The notes below the pieces were generated by a model that did no database searches, had not been told where the DNA came from, and saw only the letters and a list, made by a program, of their open reading frames with translations. Source: Cyanobacteria bacterium PR.3.49 (GTDB taxonomy: Bacteria > Cyanobacteriota > Vampirovibrionia > Obscuribacterales > Obscuribacteraceae). From it: a DNA stretch of 43,980 nucleotides. Each line of letters starts with the position of its first letter. Positions within the stretch are counted from its first letter, which is position 1. Positions 8,724 through 17,405 of the stretch are shown in pieces. The position numbers were made by a program, and so were the translations under genes. The stretch is taken from the NCBI GenBank assembly GCA_013997645.1, contig PNKB01000022.1, forward strand, positions 1-43,980. Reading direction: 5' to 3'.

Positions 8724-9422
8724 ATGGAACGACGCCAGGATCACATTTGCAGCGGCAGAACCTGCATGTTTTGCCGAGTTCTCGACAATCCTAACCGTCT
8801 CAAGCAACTTGGCAATCGCACCTACATGGACAGCCAGGTATTAGAGCGCGTCAAAGAGTTGGAGCAGCGCTCGCTTTTGACTGCCACCGAAAATAAGATG
8901 AACATGGTCAAGGGCGACGAAATCGAGCGTCTAGCGCTACTCGATACGCTGACCGAGCTTTACAACTCCAGAACATTCCTCAAAGAGATTAAGGAAGAAC
9001 TGAAACGCGCCAAACGTTACAAACGCCCGGTCGCTCTTTGCATGGTCACAGTAGATAACTTTAAGGACATCTCCAGACAGTACGGCGCTCTCACCTCTGA
9101 TGCAGTGCTGAAAGTAATCGGCACGGTGTTGCAGGGAGCCGTCAGAGACGTTGATATTCCGGCGCGATACAGCGCTGAAGAATTCGCGATTATCTTTCCG
9201 GAAACCAATTCCTCAGGCGCTCAAATCGTGGCGGAACGCATCCGCCAGCGCATCGGCTCGCAAGCGATCACCCATAACTGGCACAACTTGAAAGTGACTG
9301 CTTCAGTAGGTCTGGCCGCATTTCCTGCCCATGCTCGCGAGCACGACGAGCTGGTTGCTCGCTCTATTCAAGCGCTGGAAATGGCCATGCAACGTGGCGG
9401 CGACCGGGTTTGCTCAGTCTAA
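8724..9422 (+). CDS. Degenerate GGDEF-domain protein with N-terminal Cys cluster
   Basis: Residues 72-200 form a GGDEF-like fold: LDTLTELYNSRTF, then VTVDNFKDISRQYGALTSD, then ARYSAEEFAIIFPET, then VTASVGLAAFP. The signature GGDEF is SAEEF (150-154). The first metal-binding Asp is Thr109, and the Asn/Asp pair that contacts GTP is Ser117/Arg118. Diguanylate cyclase activity is therefore unlikely; it may bind a nucleotide or act as a scaffold. The N-terminus carries His7, Cys9, Cys14 and Cys17, a possible metal site. AGGAAG lies about ten bases before the ATG. A paralogue in the same register lies at 17406-18134. It has no membrane segment and is probably cytoplasmic. Confidence 0.8.
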   Translation: MERRQDHICSGRTCMFCRVLDNPNRLKQLGNRTYMDSQVLERVKELEQRSLLTATENKMNMVKGDEIERLALLDTLTELYNSRTFLKEIKEELKRAKRYKRPVALCMVTVDNFKDISRQYGALTSDAVLKVIGTVLQGAVRDVDIPARYSAEEFAIIFPETNSSGAQIVAERIRQRIGSQAITHNWHNLKVTASVGLAAFPAHAREHDELVARSIQALEMAMQRGGDRVCSV

Positions 9423-9515
9423 GCTTGATAACCTTATTGGCTCCGGCAGCGTTTTTAAAGCAAAACGGAACTTTAGACATAAGACAGTCTGAGGGAAACT
9501 ACGCCCTGGACACCT

Positions 9516-9521
9516 TATAAT
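9516..9521 (+). promoter_or_regulatory. Perfect -10 element upstream of secD
   Basis: TATAAT lies 32 bases before the secD ATG, placing a transcript start near 9528 and leaving a short leader. No recognisable -35 box lies 16-18 bp upstream, so the call rests on the -10 alone. Confidence 0.35.
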
Positions 9522-9553
9522 TTGCCGGTCGCAAGTAAGGAAAGTCTCAATCG

Positions 9554-11152
9554 ATGCTATCTCCGTCGAAGCCGCAAGTTAGCTCCGGCTCATTTATAAA
9601 AGACTGGAAGCCAATCGCCATCATCGGTGTTTTGATCTGGTCGCTGACTACTCTCTTTCAATTAGAACCGGAATCGGTCGTTGCCGACTGGCAGAAATTG
9701 TCTGCAATGTCACCCGACGAACTGAAGATGGAAGTGAACAAGCGCGTCGAAGCCACTCCCGGCTACGACAAGATGAATGAGTACGAAAAAGAAGATTTGT
9801 ATAAGCGCACCATGGACAATGCGCAAATGGCAAACAACATGCAAATCATCGAGAAATTCAATGGTCGCGTTTTGTTCACCACATTAAAACTCGGTCTCGA
9901 CTTGCGCGGCGGCAGCCAACTTTTGTTGCAGGCTTTACCCAGCAAACTGGTCCCTGAGATTACGCCGCAAGTGATGAATGGTGTCGAAACCGTCATCAAC
10001 AACCGCATCAACAGCCTTGGTGTTTCAGAAACAATCGTTCAACGCTCGGGCAAAGATAGATTGATTGTCGAGATGCCCGGTATCAAAGATCCGCAGCAAG
10101 CAAAAGATCGCATCGGCACGACAGCTCTTCTCGAATTTAAAGAGATGGTCTATGACGAGTCGGGCAGTCCCCAGATCGGCCCCAACGGCGGCCCGGTTTG
10201 GAAAGAAACAGGCTTGACCGGCGCGCACTTCAAACATGCTCAGGGATCGCCTATGGTCTCAGGCGGATTGTGGCGCGTTTCCTTTGAGTTCAAACCGGAC
10301 GGCGCAAAAAAATTCGGCGAAATGACATCGCGCCTGGTCGGAAAACAAATCGGTATTTTCCTGGACGGCGAGCCCACCGATCGAGGTGCGGACGGACGCC
10401 CCGTTTCACTTATGGAGTATCGCGGCGTCAATGTACGCGAGCCCATTTTGGGTGGAACCGGTGAAATCACAGGGAATTTCAGCCGCGATCAAGCAATTGA
10501 CCTTGCGGTCAAGTTGAATGCCGGCGCGCTGCCGGTGCCGGTCAAAATTTTGGAAGAAAGAACGGTCGGCGCCACGCTCGGTCAAGACTCCATTCAAAAG
10601 AGTCTTATGGCAGGTGGAGTCGGTATTGCCGCGGTCATGGTCTTCATGATCCTTATTTACGGACTGCCCGGAGTTATTGCCGACGTTGCATTGATCCTTT
10701 ATACGATTACCACCCTGGCCATTTTTAAGGCTGTTCCCGTCACGTTGACACTGGCTGGTATAGCCGGTTTCATCCTTTCAGTAGGGATGGCGGTCGATGC
10801 CAACATTCTTATTTTCGAGCGAACCAAAGAAGAATTGAACAACGGCAAAGGTTTGTGGATGGCAATTGAGAACGGCTTCGGCAGAGCGTTTTCATCAATC
10901 TTCGACAGCAACGTCAACAGTATGATCGCCTGCGGAGTGCTGATGCTTTTCGGAACATCCATTGTTAAAGGATTCGCCGTCACACTGGCAATCGGTGTGG
11001 CTGTATCTATGTTCACGGCAATCACCGCAACAAGATCAATGCTTCACTTGATACCAAAAAGCCTCGGCATGTTCGGTCACAAATACGACAAGAAAGGCGC
11101 AGAGATCAAGAAGCCGCAGATTTTCAAAGAAGAAGCTAAGAAGGAGGCGTAG
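9554..11152 (+). CDS. secD: Protein translocase subunit SecD
   Basis: SecD with SecF forms an RND-like, proton-driven accessory of SecYEG that completes export of proteins across the inner membrane. Visible features are an N-terminal span at about 20-37, the hallmark KLGLDLRGGSQLLLQ around 112-126, the large periplasmic P1 region, and five more spans. These include the motif AVDANILIFERTKEEL in the fourth span and the NGFGRAFSSIFDSNVNS region. The length of 532 residues is typical. An insert rich in charged residues between span 1 and LGLDLRGG is longer than in E. coli's counterpart. secF starts inside its stop codon. Confidence 0.97.
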   Translation: MLSPSKPQVSSGSFIKDWKPIAIIGVLIWSLTTLFQLEPESVVADWQKLSAMSPDELKMEVNKRVEATPGYDKMNEYEKEDLYKRTMDNAQMANNMQIIEKFNGRVLFTTLKLGLDLRGGSQLLLQALPSKLVPEITPQVMNGVETVINNRINSLGVSETIVQRSGKDRLIVEMPGIKDPQQAKDRIGTTALLEFKEMVYDESGSPQIGPNGGPVWKETGLTGAHFKHAQGSPMVSGGLWRVSFEFKPDGAKKFGEMTSRLVGKQIGIFLDGEPTDRGADGRPVSLMEYRGVNVREPILGGTGEITGNFSRDQAIDLAVKLNAGALPVPVKILEERTVGATLGQDSIQKSLMAGGVGIAAVMVFMILIYGLPGVIADVALILYTITTLAIFKAVPVTLTLAGIAGFILSVGMAVDANILIFERTKEELNNGKGLWMAIENGFGRAFSSIFDSNVNSMIACGVLMLFGTSIVKGFAVTLAIGVAVSMFTAITATRSMLHLIPKSLGMFGHKYDKKGAEIKKPQIFKEEAKKEA

Positions 11153-12120
11153 TGAAAGGCATAAAGATAGACCTGGTCAAATACAGATGGATCTGGCTGG
11201 GCGTCTCCGGAGTTATTCTCGTGCCCGGCATCGTGGCCATGATCATCTGCATGACGAAATTCAACTCACCGCTGAAGCCCGGCATCGACTTCACCGGCGG
11301 CTCTATTCTGCAATATCAGTTTGAGAAACCGGCAGCGCTGGACACTGTCAGAGAAGTGCTTGCCGAAAGCGGCTTCGAAGGATCACAAGTTCAGCAAGCA
11401 TTTATCTCAGGCAAAGAAGTAATTGTCATGCGCACCAAAGCGATTGACGATGAAACGCAAAAACACAAACTCGATGAAGACTTGAAGAGCAAACTTGGAG
11501 AATTCAAAGTACTCTCAGTCGACAAAGTAAGCGCAACCGTTGGTCCGGAACTGCTCTCCAGCGGTCTACTCGCACTGGTCATCACCTTCCTTATGATGGT
11601 CGGCTATATCTCCTATCGATTCCAATTCGACTACGCCATTTGCGCAATCAGCGCCCTCGTCCACGACGTCGTCGCTTTATGCGGCATTTTTGCCATTCTC
11701 GGGCTGGTCATGGGTACGGAAGTCGACAGCCTATTCATCTCGGCAGTGCTGACCGTTATCGGTTTCTCCGTACACGACACAATCGTTGTATTCGACAGAG
11801 TCAGGGAAAACGTCAAATACGTCGGCAGCAAAGCAGTCGACGGCAACGGTAATGAGTACAAGAAGAATTTCGGACACATTGCCAATGACAGCGTCAATCA
11901 GACACTGGCTCGGTCAATCTACACATCTTTGACTGTCGTCATTACACTGACTGCCCTTTATTTCCTGGGCGGCGTCACGACCAGAGACTTCGTGCTGGCG
12001 ATGCTCTTGGGCATCATCTCCGGCACCTATTCTTCAATTTTCAACGCCAGCTGCTTGCTTGTAATGTGGCGTGAATGGAAAGGCACGATGAATGCGAAGC
12101 CAAAACCGAAAGCTGCCTAG
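11152..12120 (+). CDS. secF: Protein translocase subunit SecF
   Basis: This is the partner of SecD. It has an N-terminal span (residues 13-34), the hallmark LKPGIDFTGGS at 41-51, and the VGYISYRFQFDYA, FSVHDTIVVFDRVREN and SIYTSLTVVITLTALYFLGG segments of the RND-like core. The start is GTG at 11152, sharing one base with the secD stop, with a strong AAGGAGG inside the secD 3' end. The two products are therefore made in tandem. The length of 322 residues is normal. Confidence 0.97.
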   Translation: MKGIKIDLVKYRWIWLGVSGVILVPGIVAMIICMTKFNSPLKPGIDFTGGSILQYQFEKPAALDTVREVLAESGFEGSQVQQAFISGKEVIVMRTKAIDDETQKHKLDEDLKSKLGEFKVLSVDKVSATVGPELLSSGLLALVITFLMMVGYISYRFQFDYAICAISALVHDVVALCGIFAILGLVMGTEVDSLFISAVLTVIGFSVHDTIVVFDRVRENVKYVGSKAVDGNGNEYKKNFGHIANDSVNQTLARSIYTSLTVVITLTALYFLGGVTTRDFVLAMLLGIISGTYSSIFNASCLLVMWREWKGTMNAKPKPKAA

Positions 12121-12156
12121 TCTTTCGACCTGCTGACATTTATCGAGCTGAGGCTC

Positions 12157-12165
12157 TGCTAAAAT
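12157..12165 (+). promoter_or_regulatory. Extended -10 element upstream of the MshEN protein
   Basis: TGCTAAAAT matches the extended -10 pattern TGnTAnnnT. A CTGACA lies at 12133-12138, but the 21-bp spacer is too long for a normal -35. The position, 65 bp before the ATG chosen below, is suitable. Confidence 0.35.
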
Positions 12166-12229
12166 CTCAGAATCGTCAGTCCGTTATTGGTGTCCCTGCC
12201 CGCAAAAATCGAAATTTCAAGGAATGCAC

Positions 12230-12547
12230 ATGGACCCCCAGGAAAACCAACCAGGGCAATCACCCGAAGATCTGAACGACGAGCAAAAGTGGGACATCTT
12301 GACCCGCCCGGAAAAGCTCGGAGAAATTCTTCTCAAGCACGGCAAAATCACCCTGACGCAACTTGAAGATCTGATCAAAGAGCAAGAAAAGTCAGGCATG
12401 CCTTTTGGCGAATTGGTTCTGGCAAAGGGCATCATGTCGCGCGAAGATTTGATGAAAGCCCTGGACTGGCAGCATAGAAGCGATCAAGTAATAATCGAGT
12501 CCCTGACCGAGATGGTCAGCAAACAGGGCAAAGAAGGCGAAGAATAA
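12230..12547 (+). CDS. Stand-alone MshEN / T2SSE_N domain protein
   Basis: This small acidic protein contains EILLKHGKITLTQLEDLIKEQEKSG, then MPFGELVLAKGIMSREDLMKALDWQ. This matches one copy of the N-terminal domain of type II secretion/type IV pilus ATPases (GspE/PilB, MshEN). In several ATPases that domain binds cyclic di-GMP. Here no ATPase domain follows. ATG 12230 is preferred over ATG 12224 because AAGGA (12219-12223) is directly adjacent to the latter but six bases from the former. The product is about 105 residues. A regulator acting in trans is plausible, but no pilus gene is in the window. Confidence 0.7.
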   Translation: MDPQENQPGQSPEDLNDEQKWDILTRPEKLGEILLKHGKITLTQLEDLIKEQEKSGMPFGELVLAKGIMSREDLMKALDWQHRSDQVIIESLTEMVSKQGKEGEE

Positions 12548-12573
12548 AGCCTCAGACCGAAAGCGGGCTCGAA

Positions 12574-13356
12574 GTGAGATTTACAGGAAAAACAGCATAC
12601 ATCACGGGTGGTGGCTCAGGCATCGGTAGAGCTACTGCAATAGCATTCGCCGCCGAGGGTGCTGCAGTCACAATAGTAGACATCGATGCTCAAGGCGCTG
12701 ATGGAACTGCAGACGCCATCGAAAAGCTGGGTGGCAAGTGTCTGGTCATCGAGGGCAACATTTCGTCTTCCGAGGTGGTCGACAACAGCATCAAAGAAAC
12801 GATCAAAAAATTGGGCGGTCTGGATTTCGTTTTTAACAACGCCGGTTGCGAGTATGTGGCGCCACTTTTAGAAACGACTGATGCCCAGTGGGACGAAGTA
12901 GTCGACACGAACTTGAAGGGAACATTCATGGTGGCGCGCCAGGCCGCCGAGCATATGGTCCGCACCGGATTCGGTGTCATCATCAATAACGCGTCCGATG
13001 CCGGCTTGCGCGGCATTCGCTTGAATGCTGCATATAGCACCTCTAAAGCTGGAATTATTCACCTGACGAAATCCATTGCCCTGGATTATGGACATGCAGG
13101 CGTGCGCTGCAATTGCATTTGCCCTGGCTGCATAAAGACTCCTCTTTGTGAGCGTTTCAACAAAGAGGTGGGGGCACGCAAAGGCAAATCCGGCGAAGAA
13201 GTCCTCGATGCGTTTGTCAAAGCAAATATTCCGATGATGCGAGTCGGTATGCCCGAAGAAGTAGCATCGGTCGTACTTTTCCTTTGCTCGGATGATGCGC
13301 GATATGTCTCAGGCGCGACTATCCCGATTGATGGCGGACTGACCGCCGGAATGTAG
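12574..13356 (+). CDS. Short-chain dehydrogenase/reductase (SDR)
   Basis: This is a classical SDR of 260 residues. It has the cofactor glycine motif TGGGSGIG at about 8-15, Asp after the second strand (VDID), NNAG, a conserved Asn-Ala-Ser before the active site, the catalytic YSTSK, and the CPGCIKTPL loop. The Asp at the end of strand 2 favours NAD(H) over NADP(H). It resembles FabG-like 3-oxoacyl reductases and glucose-dehydrogenase-type SDRs; the substrate cannot be assigned. It starts with GTG, 26 bp after the MshEN gene, and may share its transcript. No terminator separates it from the convergent gene at 13397. Confidence 0.85.
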   Translation: MRFTGKTAYITGGGSGIGRATAIAFAAEGAAVTIVDIDAQGADGTADAIEKLGGKCLVIEGNISSSEVVDNSIKETIKKLGGLDFVFNNAGCEYVAPLLETTDAQWDEVVDTNLKGTFMVARQAAEHMVRTGFGVIINNASDAGLRGIRLNAAYSTSKAGIIHLTKSIALDYGHAGVRCNCICPGCIKTPLCERFNKEVGARKGKSGEEVLDAFVKANIPMMRVGMPEEVASVVLFLCSDDARYVSGATIPIDGGLTAGM

Positions 13357-13396
13357 ATTCGGTACCTGTGCTTTCTCACTTGAATCACCCCGGACC

Positions 13397-13675
13397 TTAC
13401 GGCGCAGGATCAATTGACTGGCAATTTCGAGCCTGTTGTTGCTTTTTCAACTGCAGCGCATTGATGGATTGAAAGTCGCTTACAAGACCGTCCATTGAAG
13501 GAAATGATGGTTCAAGTGCAATAGACACGTCCGCTAAAATCTCCTTGGCAAGACTTGGTTCAGGCTTCCCAAGACCACCGTACATTAATTCAATGTCGTC
13601 ATAAAGGCTGCGCGCGGCCGCTTCCGCCACGTCATTGGTGCAGCGCACAAAACATTCGGAATTGATATCTGACAT
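13397..13675 (-). CDS. Hypothetical 92-aa protein
   Basis: I do not recognise it. ATG 13675 is preceded on the minus strand by a purine-rich GAGGGAGAG and gives a 92-residue soluble, mildly acidic protein (MSDINSECFVRCTNDVAEAA...). Two Cys lie at 8 and 12, a helical middle follows, and the end is Gln/Lys-rich. The frame is open upstream to 13828, but that extension is Cys/Leu-rich, lacks a ribosome binding site and is unlikely to be translated. It is divergent from the glycosyltransferase at 13851 and convergent with the SDR. Confidence 0.55.
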   Translation of the reverse strand: MSDINSECFVRCTNDVAEAAARSLYDDIELMYGGLGKPEPSLAKEILADVSIALEPSFPSMDGLVSDFQSINALQLKKQQQARNCQSIDPAP

Positions 13676-13850
13676 TCGCTCTCTCCCTCTTCCGCTGACA
13701 GATGTCGCTAACAGGGTAAACGTCGCAGAAAGGAGTAACAAAAACGTTAACGGGTCGCACACTGCATAGCAGCCAATCAAGTTTATGCAAGTCAGAATAC
13801 TCGTGTATGATCGAACTCGCCGAAGCATTCTAGCGAACGAAGCTCATATC

Positions 13851-15038
13851 ATGTTTCTCACTGCCATCCTTGTTCTGAGCACAATCGCACTCGTAGCGCT
13901 GGCTAGTCTAATGCATTCATTTTTCGCGACGTTTCGCAAAGTCTCGAGCTGCACAATTGCCAACGATCAGCTTCCTTCGATAAGCGTAATCGTGCCGGTC
14001 CGCAATGAAGAAACTAAGATAGCGCGCTGTTTGGAATCTCTTGCCAAACAGGACTATCCGAACTTCGAAATTGTTGTCATCGATGACAATTCCACCGATG
14101 CATCCGGTCGGATTATTGCCGACATTGCCGCCCGCCATGCAAATTTCAAAGTCATACAGGGACGCGAGAGCAGACCAGGCTGGCTTGGAAAGTGCAATGC
14201 GCTAGATCATGGAACGCCACAAGCAAAGGGCGAATGGCTGGTGTTCTCGGATGCCGACACATACCATCATCCCAATTCGTTGCGCGACGCGGTAGGGGCT
14301 GCGATCAATTACAAGGTAGACATGATTTCGTTCATGCCCGTGCAGGAGCTATATAGTTTCTCAGAACGAATAGTAATGCCCACCCTACTCGGCTCATTCT
14401 TGATTGGCGATCCGTCTAACAGCATCAACGATCCTAAGAGTTCTCGCGCGTACGCTTACGGCCAATACATAATGGTTAGGCGCACCACATACGATGCCAT
14501 CGGCGGGCACGAATCGGTCAAAGATCAAATTCTGGATGATATTTCCATAGGACGCGTCACAAAGGAGAAAGGCTTCTCTGTCACAGCTTGCGACGGACGA
14601 CCACTTTACACTGTTCGCATGTACAGCAATTTTCCAGAAGTGTGGAGCGGGTGGACGAAAAACGCCTATGCCATCATCAACTGCAATATTGTCGGTCTGA
14701 TCGGCATCATAGTCCTTCTCAATCTGTGGTTCGTAGCCCCTTTCCTCACTTTGGCAACTGCGACTTTTGCACCGCAACTGTTTTCGAATACAATCCAAAT
14801 GCCTGCGGTTTGGTTACTGATTGGCACTCAATTCATCAGCTTAATCTACTGGTATGCGCGCAGTACGGCGTTTTACAAGGGGCTCGAGCCTCTCTTGCTC
14901 TACTTCTTTCTTTTGCCGTTGGGTGCGATTTCCGTTAGTGCGCTATATATCAATTCAGCCTCTTGCTTCCTGACCGGCAAACAGGTCAAATGGAAGGACC
15001 GCGATTATTCCGTCGACTCAACGCAGCGTATTAGCTGA
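13851..15038 (+). CDS. Family 2 membrane glycosyltransferase
   Basis: An N-terminal span (MFLTAILVLSTIALVALASL) is followed by a GT-A domain: SVIVPVRNEETKIARCLESL, then VVIDDNSTD, then RPGWLGKCNAL, then the metal-binding FSDADT. Two to three C-terminal spans follow. The WLGKCNAL and FSDADT pairing resembles the sub-group that contains hopanoid- and carotenoid-linked glycosyltransferases (HpnB, CrtQ-like). The lipid acceptor is inferred, not shown. I prefer ATG 13851 because the membrane span starts there. An in-frame ATG at 13785 would prepend 22 charged residues. Its last 21 bases overlap the convergent queG. Confidence 0.85.
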   Translation: MFLTAILVLSTIALVALASLMHSFFATFRKVSSCTIANDQLPSISVIVPVRNEETKIARCLESLAKQDYPNFEIVVIDDNSTDASGRIIADIAARHANFKVIQGRESRPGWLGKCNALDHGTPQAKGEWLVFSDADTYHHPNSLRDAVGAAINYKVDMISFMPVQELYSFSERIVMPTLLGSFLIGDPSNSINDPKSSRAYAYGQYIMVRRTTYDAIGGHESVKDQILDDISIGRVTKEKGFSVTACDGRPLYTVRMYSNFPEVWSGWTKNAYAIINCNIVGLIGIIVLLNLWFVAPFLTLATATFAPQLFSNTIQMPAVWLLIGTQFISLIYWYARSTAFYKGLEPLLLYFFLLPLGAISVSALYINSASCFLTGKQVKWKDRDYSVDSTQRIS

Positions 15039-16211
15039 AAGATACTCTTCTGTCAGTTTCGATATTTCAGAGTCTTTCTCCCGCACGATCAAACTCTTTA
15101 AACGGCTGTGCGTTTCTGCACAATCAAATTGAGCGAGTGCCCAGTATGCATGCTCTCTTAGCATTGGCTCTGGCTCGGTTTCGATGTATTCAACGAGCCT
15201 TGCCGCGGCGCCGGAAAGTTCTTCCTCCGAGAGAGTACATTGAAGCGCTCTCGACTCGTCCGCCAAAATATTGCCGATTACAGTCAGGCTATTTCGCGAC
15301 AAACCGCGCAGCTTTGGACGGCGCAATGGCGTGTGCGCAAAGCGCTCCCGAAAAGCTGTTTCCGATTCCAGATCTAGAATCGAAAAAAGATCCAGGTAAT
15401 GACCTGTTCCTTTGTCAGGTGAAAATTCTTCCCATGGTGCCGCGTTCGGTCGTCCATTGTAGGGGCAGACATCCTGGCAGACATCACATCCGAAAACCCA
15501 GCGTCCAAGCTGTTTTCTTAGCCCCAACGGAATTCCACCTTTATTTTCGATAGTCAAGTAAGAAATGCATTTGTTCGAATTTACACCGACACCATATTCG
15601 ATGGCATCTGTAGGACAGCCCTCACCGCAGCGAAAACACTTTCCGCACGTTCCTTCATACGGCTCATCAGCATCCAGCTCGAGATCAGTAATAAGCTCGG
15701 CGACAAAATTGTAAGTGCCCATCATTTGAGGACCGATTATCAAGGTATGGCGACCGGCAAATCCCAATCCATGCCTGGCTGCTAACCCTTGCTCGAAAAG
15801 TGACACGTCGTCTGTAAAAGCCTTGGCCAGGACTTTTCTGCCTGCGATTTTTTCGATGCGCTCGTTAAGTTCTCGCAACTTAGCTCTGATTACCGCATGG
15901 TAATCCAATCCCACCGCATAGCGCGCCACTTTGCCGAAGAAGCCAGCTGGCGGCGGCGGAACCTCACTGTAGTAACTCACAGAAACGACAATTGCCGAGC
16001 GCCCCTCCGGATAGAGCAGTTGCGGAGATGTTCTAAAATGTGGATTGCGCTTCAGGTACTCCATACCGGCAGCGTATCCAAGCGCCAGCCAACGCTCGTA
16101 CTCCTGCCGCTCGGATTCCATGGGCGCAAGCGATGCGATTACAGTGCGCTGAAACCCCAGTTCGGCTGCGGCAGCCTTTATAGACTCTTTCAAAGATTGC
16201 TGCGTGGTCAT
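15018..16211 (-). CDS. queG: Epoxyqueuosine reductase QueG
   Basis: QueG reduces epoxyqueuosine to queuosine in the anticodon of GUN tRNAs, using cobalamin and two 4Fe-4S clusters in the cytoplasm. The ferredoxin-type cysteines are evident: CGKCFRCGEGCPTDAIE and GCDVCQDVCPYN. The upstream DUF1730 region includes YAVGLDYHAVI and a catalytic Asp in TDDVSLFEQGLAARHGLG. The C-terminal tail of about 100 residues has HEAT-like helices. The 397-residue length is standard. It is divergent from queA with 51 bp between the starts, so the pair probably shares regulation. Confidence 0.96.
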   Translation of the reverse strand: MTTQQSLKESIKAAAAELGFQRTVIASLAPMESERQEYERWLALGYAAGMEYLKRNPHFRTSPQLLYPEGRSAIVVSVSYYSEVPPPPAGFFGKVARYAVGLDYHAVIRAKLRELNERIEKIAGRKVLAKAFTDDVSLFEQGLAARHGLGFAGRHTLIIGPQMMGTYNFVAELITDLELDADEPYEGTCGKCFRCGEGCPTDAIEYGVGVNSNKCISYLTIENKGGIPLGLRKQLGRWVFGCDVCQDVCPYNGRPNAAPWEEFSPDKGTGHYLDLFSILDLESETAFRERFAHTPLRRPKLRGLSRNSLTVIGNILADESRALQCTLSEEELSGAAARLVEYIETEPEPMLREHAYWALAQFDCAETHSRLKSLIVREKDSEISKLTEEYLSANTLR

Positions 16212-16262
16212 TGCTCGATAATACCTGGTTCAGGCGGATAAGCGAAGGTCGAAAAGATAGAT

Positions 16263-17366
16263 ATGGAAAAACAAGAAACCGCCCTTGAGCTGAAAGATTT
16301 CGAGTTTGATTTGCCGCCTGAACTGATCGCGCAGGAGCCGCTTGTTGAGCGGGATACATCACGCCTGCTTGTTGTAGATCGCGCCTCTGATGATTTAAAG
16401 CATGTTCATTTCAAAAATATCCTCGACTTTTTGAAACCCGGAGACGTCATTGTCGCCAACGATACGCAAGTAATTCCGGCAAAGCTTTTCGCGCGCAGAA
16501 AGAGCGGCGGCACGATCAAGCTATTGCTGCTCAAACCGAGAGGCGCATCAGCAGCGATTTGGGAAGCGATGGCGACATCTCTCAAACGGCTCAGGATTGG
16601 CGAAGAACTGCAACTCGATTCCAGCAGCGGCACAGTTTATCCGCTCATTATCAAAGACTTGACGGTCGGACCGGATGGATTTAAAAGATTGGTTGTCGAT
16701 CTTGGCGATCGAGCTGCCGTTTTCGATGTACTCAAAGATGCAGGTTACGCGCCTCTTCCTCCATATATTCAACAAGCGCAAGATTTAAAAAACGATGCTG
16801 AAAAAGGGCGGCGCGCAAAAGACCTGGATTGCTATCAGACTGTTTTTGCTCGCCATCCTGGCGCTGTAGCCGCTCCCACAGCCGGTTTGCATTTCACCAC
16901 CGAATTGCTCGAGACATTGAAGACTCGCGGCGTTGAGATGCACAGAATAACGTTGCATGTCGGTCCAGGCACTTTCAAGCCGATTTCTACAACGGTTGAT
17001 GAGCACACGATCGAGGCGGAGACATATTCTATAACGCAGCAAACCGCAGACGCGGTCAATGCCGCCAAAAAAAGAGGCTCTCGGGTGATTGCCGTCGGAA
17101 CTACCAGCCTGCGCGCTCTCGAGTCAGCCGGCCAGGACGGAGTGCTCAAACCAGTCGTTGACGGCAGCACAAGCCTTTATGTGAAACCTGGACATCAATT
17201 CAAGATCGTCGACAGTCTGATTACAAACTTCCATTTGAGCGGCTCGAGCCTGCTCGTTCTTGTGGCTGCATTCGCCGGGCGCCAGCGGATTTTGCAGGCG
17301 TACAGGGAAGCTGTCCAGGAGCGCTACCGTTTTTACAGCTACGGCGATGCCATGCTTATCTTGTAA
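16263..17366 (+). CDS. queA: S-adenosylmethionine:tRNA ribosyltransferase-isomerase QueA
   Basis: QueA transfers and isomerises the ribose of S-adenosylmethionine onto 7-aminomethyl-7-deazaguanine in tRNA, giving epoxyqueuosine, the substrate of the neighbouring QueG. Signatures are FDLPPELIAQEPLVERDTSRLLV, VIVANDTQVIPAKLF, HPGAVAAPTAGLHFT, LHVGPGTFKP and the C-terminal ITNFHLSGSSLLVLVAAFAG. The length of 367 residues fits, and the start is ATG at 16263. The adjacency of the last two pathway steps is the functional point here. Confidence 0.97.
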   Translation: MEKQETALELKDFEFDLPPELIAQEPLVERDTSRLLVVDRASDDLKHVHFKNILDFLKPGDVIVANDTQVIPAKLFARRKSGGTIKLLLLKPRGASAAIWEAMATSLKRLRIGEELQLDSSSGTVYPLIIKDLTVGPDGFKRLVVDLGDRAAVFDVLKDAGYAPLPPYIQQAQDLKNDAEKGRRAKDLDCYQTVFARHPGAVAAPTAGLHFTTELLETLKTRGVEMHRITLHVGPGTFKPISTTVDEHTIEAETYSITQQTADAVNAAKKRGSRVIAVGTTSLRALESAGQDGVLKPVVDGSTSLYVKPGHQFKIVDSLITNFHLSGSSLLVLVAAFAGRQRILQAYREAVQERYRFYSYGDAMLIL

Positions 17367-17405
17367 CTACTTGCAGCATCGAGGCACTTAGCAGCGACTC
17401 TCTGT

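Noticed and set aside
13676..13828. N-terminal extension of the 92-aa hypothetical protein
   Set aside because: It has no ribosome binding site and unlike composition; the internal ATG at 13675 has GAGGGAGAG upstream.
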